Assembly: GCF_016735595.1 (NCBI RefSeq)
Contig: NZ_JAERRB010000004.1
Coordinates: 248,001 to 312,000 of the forward strand
Reading direction: 5' to 3'
From: Chryseolinea lacunae
Lineage (GTDB): Bacteria; Bacteroidota; Bacteroidia; Cytophagales; Cyclobacteriaceae
Length of the DNA stretch: 64,000 nt
Part shown: positions 63,185-64,000 of the stretch, one piece after another
Position numbering within the stretch: the first letter of the stretch is position 1
Layout of the letters: the number at the start of each line of letters is the position of its first letter
Made by a program: the position numbers and the translations under genes
Notes under the pieces: model-generated
Database searches by the model: none
What the model was told of the DNA's origin: nothing
Seen by the model: only the letters and a program-made list of their open reading frames with translations

Positions 63185-64000
63185 ATGAAAACTCAAAAAT
63201 TGACCCTTCTTTTCGCTTTGGTCGCCACTTTCGCTTCGGCGCAGGACTACGCCTTTAAGGTGTTGGCCAACAAAGGCAGTAATGAAGTGAAGTCAGGCAA
63301 CGACTGGGTACCGCTCAAAACCGGGGCAAGTCTCCGCAACGGCGATGAACTTAAACTTGGCGACAATGCCTACGTGGGCCTCATGCACTCCAAAGGAAAA
63401 CCCATGGAGTTGAAAACCGCCGGTAACTATTCCGTAAAAAAACTTGAAGATGAAATGAACGCCAAGCCCAGCACAGGCGTGCTTGCCAAATACACGGACT
63501 TCATCCTCAGCAGCAACTCGGCCGAGAGCAAAAAGAACCGCCTCAGCGCAACGGGAGCGGTAGACCGCGGCGAGAACTATGCCATCAAACTGTTGCTTCC
63601 TGCAAATCAGTATGCCGGTCTTTTCAACAACCAGGCCATCATCACCTGGGAAAGCTCCAAAACATCGGGCCCCTATTTGGTGACCGTGAAAAACATGTTT
63701 GACGATGAGCTCGTGAAATTTGAAACGCCCGAAAATAATTTCAAGATCGACATGAGCGAACCCAAATACGCGAAAGAAAATGCCGTCCTCGTAGAGGTGC
63801 GTTCCAAAGCCGATCCGAAACAAGTATCCGAGTCGCACCTCATTAAAAGACTGGCACCGGCCGAACAGGCGGGCGTGAAAAAATCGCTGGAAAGCATCCT
63901 GAAAGAAACCCCCGAGCAAACCGCACTCAACAAATATTTGCTCGCCGGCTTCTACGAAGAAAACAAACTTCTCATCGATGCCGTTACGGCCTACAAGGAA
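63185..64000 (+). CDS. Exported protein with FecR-like N-terminal domain, 3'-truncated
   Basis: The first 272 codons are visible; the gene continues past the right edge. A signal peptide (LTLLFALVATFASAQ) is followed by a FecR-like domain (VLANKGSNEVKSGNDWVPL, TGASLRNGDELKLGDNAY), a middle beta-rich region, and the start of a helical, TPR-like part (TALNKYLLAGFYEENKLLID). It is cotranscribed with the CHASE2 gene. The function of such CHASE2-FecR pairs is not established. Confidence 0.8.
   Translation, partial: MKTQKLTLLFALVATFASAQDYAFKVLANKGSNEVKSGNDWVPLKTGASLRNGDELKLGDNAYVGLMHSKGKPMELKTAGNYSVKKLEDEMNAKPSTGVLAKYTDFILSSNSAESKKNRLSATGAVDRGENYAIKLLLPANQYAGLFNNQAIITWESSKTSGPYLVTVKNMFDDELVKFETPENNFKIDMSEPKYAKENAVLVEVRSKADPKQVSESHLIKRLAPAEQAGVKKSLESILKETPEQTALNKYLLAGFYEENKLLIDAVTAYKE

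Noticed and set aside
1-64000. CRISPR arrays, tRNA or rRNA genes, insertion sequences, prophage
   Set aside because: No direct-repeat ladder, cloverleaf with CCA end, ribosomal signature, transposase or integrase was seen on either strand.

Overview
The window reads as a chromosomal segment of a Bacteroidota bacterium, most likely a Cytophagales relative of the Chryseolinea/Ohtaekwangia type (genus is a low-confidence guess). Reasons: a sprA gene (type IX secretion outer-membrane translocon) and a secreted protein with a type IX C-terminal sorting domain; Bacteroidota promoter architecture (TTTG, 19 bases, TAnnTTTG) upstream of several genes; many lipoprotein and outer-membrane genes; a BtuG-like surface lipoprotein beside BtuB; a short ProRS; DUF4292, DUF1599 and DUF5522 family genes. 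Base composition is moderate, about half G+C by eye. I see no tRNA, rRNA, CRISPR array, transposase, integrase or phage gene.

Layout. 0-9 kb: end fragment of sprA, ruvA, malic enzyme maeB, an orphan histidine kinase, then tatA-gatA-mltD read leftward from a near-perfect promoter. 9-16 kb: a leftward envelope cluster (enoyl-CoA hydratase, flippase, sugar nucleotidyltransferase, TPR protein, DUF4292 lipoprotein, EnvC-like protein with a degenerate LytM domain), the last four tightly coupled. 16-21 kb: a type IX cargo protein, then a threonine-to-glycine pair, SDR-type threonine dehydrogenase and kbl; kbl carries a frameshift in a short AAGA repeat. 21-26.8 kb: folP, cdaA (c-di-AMP synthase) and a secreted WD40-caspase protein, all leftward. 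26.8-35.6 kb: DUF1599, DoxX-like protein, aroK, a FadL-type porin with a Tyr/Gly/Asn-rich secreted partner, proS, nfeD-floA, lspA. 35.8-46.9 kb: ABC permease, a DJ-1-like protein lacking its nucleophile, a LytS/LytTR-type two-component pair, three small unknowns, a class III cyclase-TPR protein and a WG-repeat protein. 47-48.4 kb: a persulfide-type MBL-rhodanese protein.

48.4-55.4 kb is the most distinctive accessory block: a three-gene operon of a large transglutaminase-DUF2126 protein, a fused circularly permuted ATP-grasp/alpha-E protein and a second transglutaminase. A perfect 10-base inverted repeat lies immediately before the first start codon. Chemically this looks like a peptide or amide ligation and cleavage system whose substrate is unknown.

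55.4-61.8 kb is a vitamin B12 locus: a BtuF-type binding lipoprotein read leftward, a cobalamin riboswitch, btuB, a BtuG-like surface lipoprotein, a 58-residue Cys-rich DUF5522 protein overlapped by a PP-loop ATPase, and convergent meaB, the GTPase that services B12-dependent methylmalonyl-CoA mutase. The window ends with a CHASE2 protein lacking an output domain and a truncated FecR-like secreted protein.
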